Part shown: positions 62,150 through 64,000 of the stretch, piece after piece | How positions within the stretch are numbered: the first letter of the stretch is position 1 | How the letters are laid out: each line of letters begins with the position of its first letter | Assembly (NCBI RefSeq): GCF_052324685.1 | Contig: NC_135212.1 | Location: 19,137,548-19,201,547 of the forward strand | DNA: 64,000 nt | Source: Brachyhypopomus gauderio | Lineage: Eukaryota; Chordata; Actinopteri; Gymnotiformes; Hypopomidae | Reading direction: 5' to 3' | Translations under genes and position numbers: made by a program | The notes under the pieces: generated by a model | Seen by the model: only the letters and a program-made list of their open reading frames with translations | What the model was told of the DNA's origin: nothing | The model's database searches: none

Positions 62150-62217
<68 letters not shown>
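62150..62217. repeat. (CA)n microsatellite
   Basis: About 33 uninterrupted CA units. Confidence 0.98.
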
Positions 62218-62220
<3 letters not shown>

Positions 62221-64000
62221 GACTGAATCAGCCGCTGATAACAATGTAATCAGAATGCATCCTTATGTCAACGGCTTTGTTGTCCAGTGTGAAAGGTCTC
62301 GACATCTTCTACACGGCCAACACAAAAATGAAAGCTAGAGCAACACACAAGCCAGAGCGAGTTCCTCCCATGTTGTGATGTTCTTCTGAATGATCCTAGG
62401 GGTAATTCTGTGACAGAACAGATATGTTCAAACGTGGAAGATAACGCTCCTGTCTCAACACACCGCTTCATATCTAACCCGAGGCCAAGTTCACGGATCA
62501 AAGGAGGTCTTCAAGCACAATCCACACAAGGCAATTAGCAGCCATTCAAATCATCACTGATAATGTAATCAATCATTTGTCACTCTAACCCCAACACACC
62601 TGAGGTGCAGTCCACTTATGGTTTTGGTGTTACTAAATATTTATTCAGCAAAAACAAACACCTCACCAAAAAAATCATTAAAACACGTTTTGTTGACGAT
62701 AAGTTTGCGTTTTACTCTACACAGCCTAGTGTAGGCAAGAAAAAAGACTTGTTTGGCGGTTATTATCGATACAGGACATCCGTGGTCAGAGGAAACGTAC
62801 CGCTCGGTAAACGAAGTTCAGAAACTTCAGACGCGCGTCTCTGAGGCGAACAGTACCGCGCGCGCAGGAACACAGAAGGCGGGAATTACCTCAGAACTTT
62901 ACCAACTGCTTGAAGGACCATTTTACAACTTAATCCATTTTTAGAAGACCGCTGAGAGAGCGTGTTGTCTCCAGATATGGTATGATCTCCGACCATTGCG
63001 GGCAGAATTCCTGGTTTCACCTTCGCCAGCTACAGTGACAATTCGGTTCCGATCACAGATCCCGATTGAAGGGATCCAGATTGTTCTGGTCACATTTCAT
63101 CCCGTTTCATCGCAGCCAGAGCGGAGGCTCACCGGCCCTCCTGTGCGACTTCTAGCCAATCAGAGAAAGGATGGGCGGGGCCAAGGTGCAACGTTTGGAA
63201 GGCGAAAAAACTTTTTGGCTTCGTGTGGCAGTTTCAAGCAAGCTGGACCCACACTGAAGCGAGAATGAAGAAAGGTTGTGTAGCCTTTACCTCAGGGCAG
63301 TAGCGCAAAACGGTTTCAAAATCCAACAAACGTGTTATGTGGCCATTTTCCACACCACTTCAGATGCCTTATCACTGTGTTTGGACCACGCAGACGTGTT
63401 ATGACAATGTCAAAATTGTACAACAGACTGGAATTTCCCAGAAGTGCTAGCAGACATGTTCAGACTTGACACTGAAGGGTTGAGCCCTGGGGAAACACAT
63501 TTCCGTCTCCACAAACAAAGACACAAATGGCTTACTGGCCAGTTAAGATATGTTAAGAAAGAACAGTCTGGACCTTTTAAAGCATGGCGTGCAGGCGGGT
63601 TGGTTTGCAATGCTAAGAGAATAGAGGCTGACTCATTACAACAGTAATAGGAGAACACTATACATTAATTAGTATGCGTCAATTACTGAGCCAAAGCATA
63701 GCGGTAAACGACTGAACACATTTTGCCTATTCATCTGTCCGCTTTAATTAGAAATACAGCAGCAATATTGGCAACGCAGTAAATAATGGGGAGAGGTCTG
63801 AAGGGAAACAAACTACCATGGCTTGTACTGTGAGATCAAGTAATATCCTTACATTAATATTCAAGTCTAGGAATAACAGGCCCCAAGTCCTGCTCCAGGA
63901 CGTGTCCTGAATATAAAGCAGTCTCGTGTCATCTCTTGAGATCCTATTTTAGGTCAGTGCAAAGCATGTCTATAGGCTGCAAGACCCATGTGCTATAAAT

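Larger units (their letters stand above)
55434..64000. other. mob2 5' intron/upstream region, no supported exon
   Basis: No conserved coding exon could be found. A GC-rich stretch at about 62850-63260 with a CCAAT box (63164) and GGGCGGGG (63173-63181) is the best promoter candidate, but no start exon fitting mob2 is visible near it. The rest is AT-rich, with microsatellites, a dispersed repeat copy and a short LINE- or SINE-like tail (TTCCTTCGGGATCAATAAAG then CTAC repeats, near 58630-58662). Confidence 0.5.

Noticed and set aside
62850..63260. GC-rich segment with CCAAT and GC box as the mob2 first exon
   Set aside because: No minus-strand ATG followed by a donor of the required phase, encoding a MOB2-like start, could be found; kept only as a promoter candidate.

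Overview
This is animal, almost certainly teleost fish, nuclear DNA. The genes are split by GT-AG introns, there are long (TG)n/(CA)n tracts, and the intervening DNA is full of fish-type Tc1/mariner, hAT, L2-like LINE, tRNA-SINE and Ty3/gypsy-like repeats. The species cannot be named from the sequence.

Three protein-coding genes are supported. (1) 7.66-10.23 kb, minus strand: a SCAMP5-type secretory carrier membrane protein, six exons with consistent phases, 227 aa, plus a probable non-coding first exon near 10.68-10.9 kb. (2) 11.78-48.69 kb, plus strand: abcc8, the sulfonylurea receptor SUR1 (regulatory subunit of K-ATP channels). I could place 40 exons whose phases all join; the model is 4,770 nt, 1,589 aa plus stop, against about 1,580 aa in mammals. 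Only the seven-codon first exon is weakly supported. (3) 50.62-55.43 kb, minus strand: mob2 (MOB kinase activator 2). The last four coding exons are present; the start exon was not found. scamp5 and abcc8 are head to head; abcc8 and mob2 are tail to tail.

The accessory interest is inside abcc8 introns. Intron 9 (21.16-29.61 kb) begins with a 34-bp minisatellite in which each unit carries a copy of the exon 9 donor site. That minisatellite is split by a recent LTR retroelement amplified in place to LTR-gag-LTR-gag-LTR-gag-LTR-LTR, with a perfect 5-bp target duplication outside. Intron 7 holds three Tc1-like elements. Intron 16 holds a tRNA-derived SINE and a 140-bp (TG)n tract that runs into the acceptor of the Walker A exon. 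Intron 23 is a 12-bp minisatellite that received two different hAT elements, each flanked by the same 8-bp duplication CTCTAGTG; the larger hAT carries an L2-like LINE with a long open reading frame. A further nest of three DNA elements lies in a mob2 intron (51.9-53.9 kb).

The regions 1-7 kb and 55.4-64 kb show no gene I can support; they hold microsatellites, minisatellites and decayed repeats. The second probably lies in or upstream of mob2 intron 1. No Kir6.2 (kcnj11) reading frame lies beside abcc8 in this window, unlike the mammalian arrangement.
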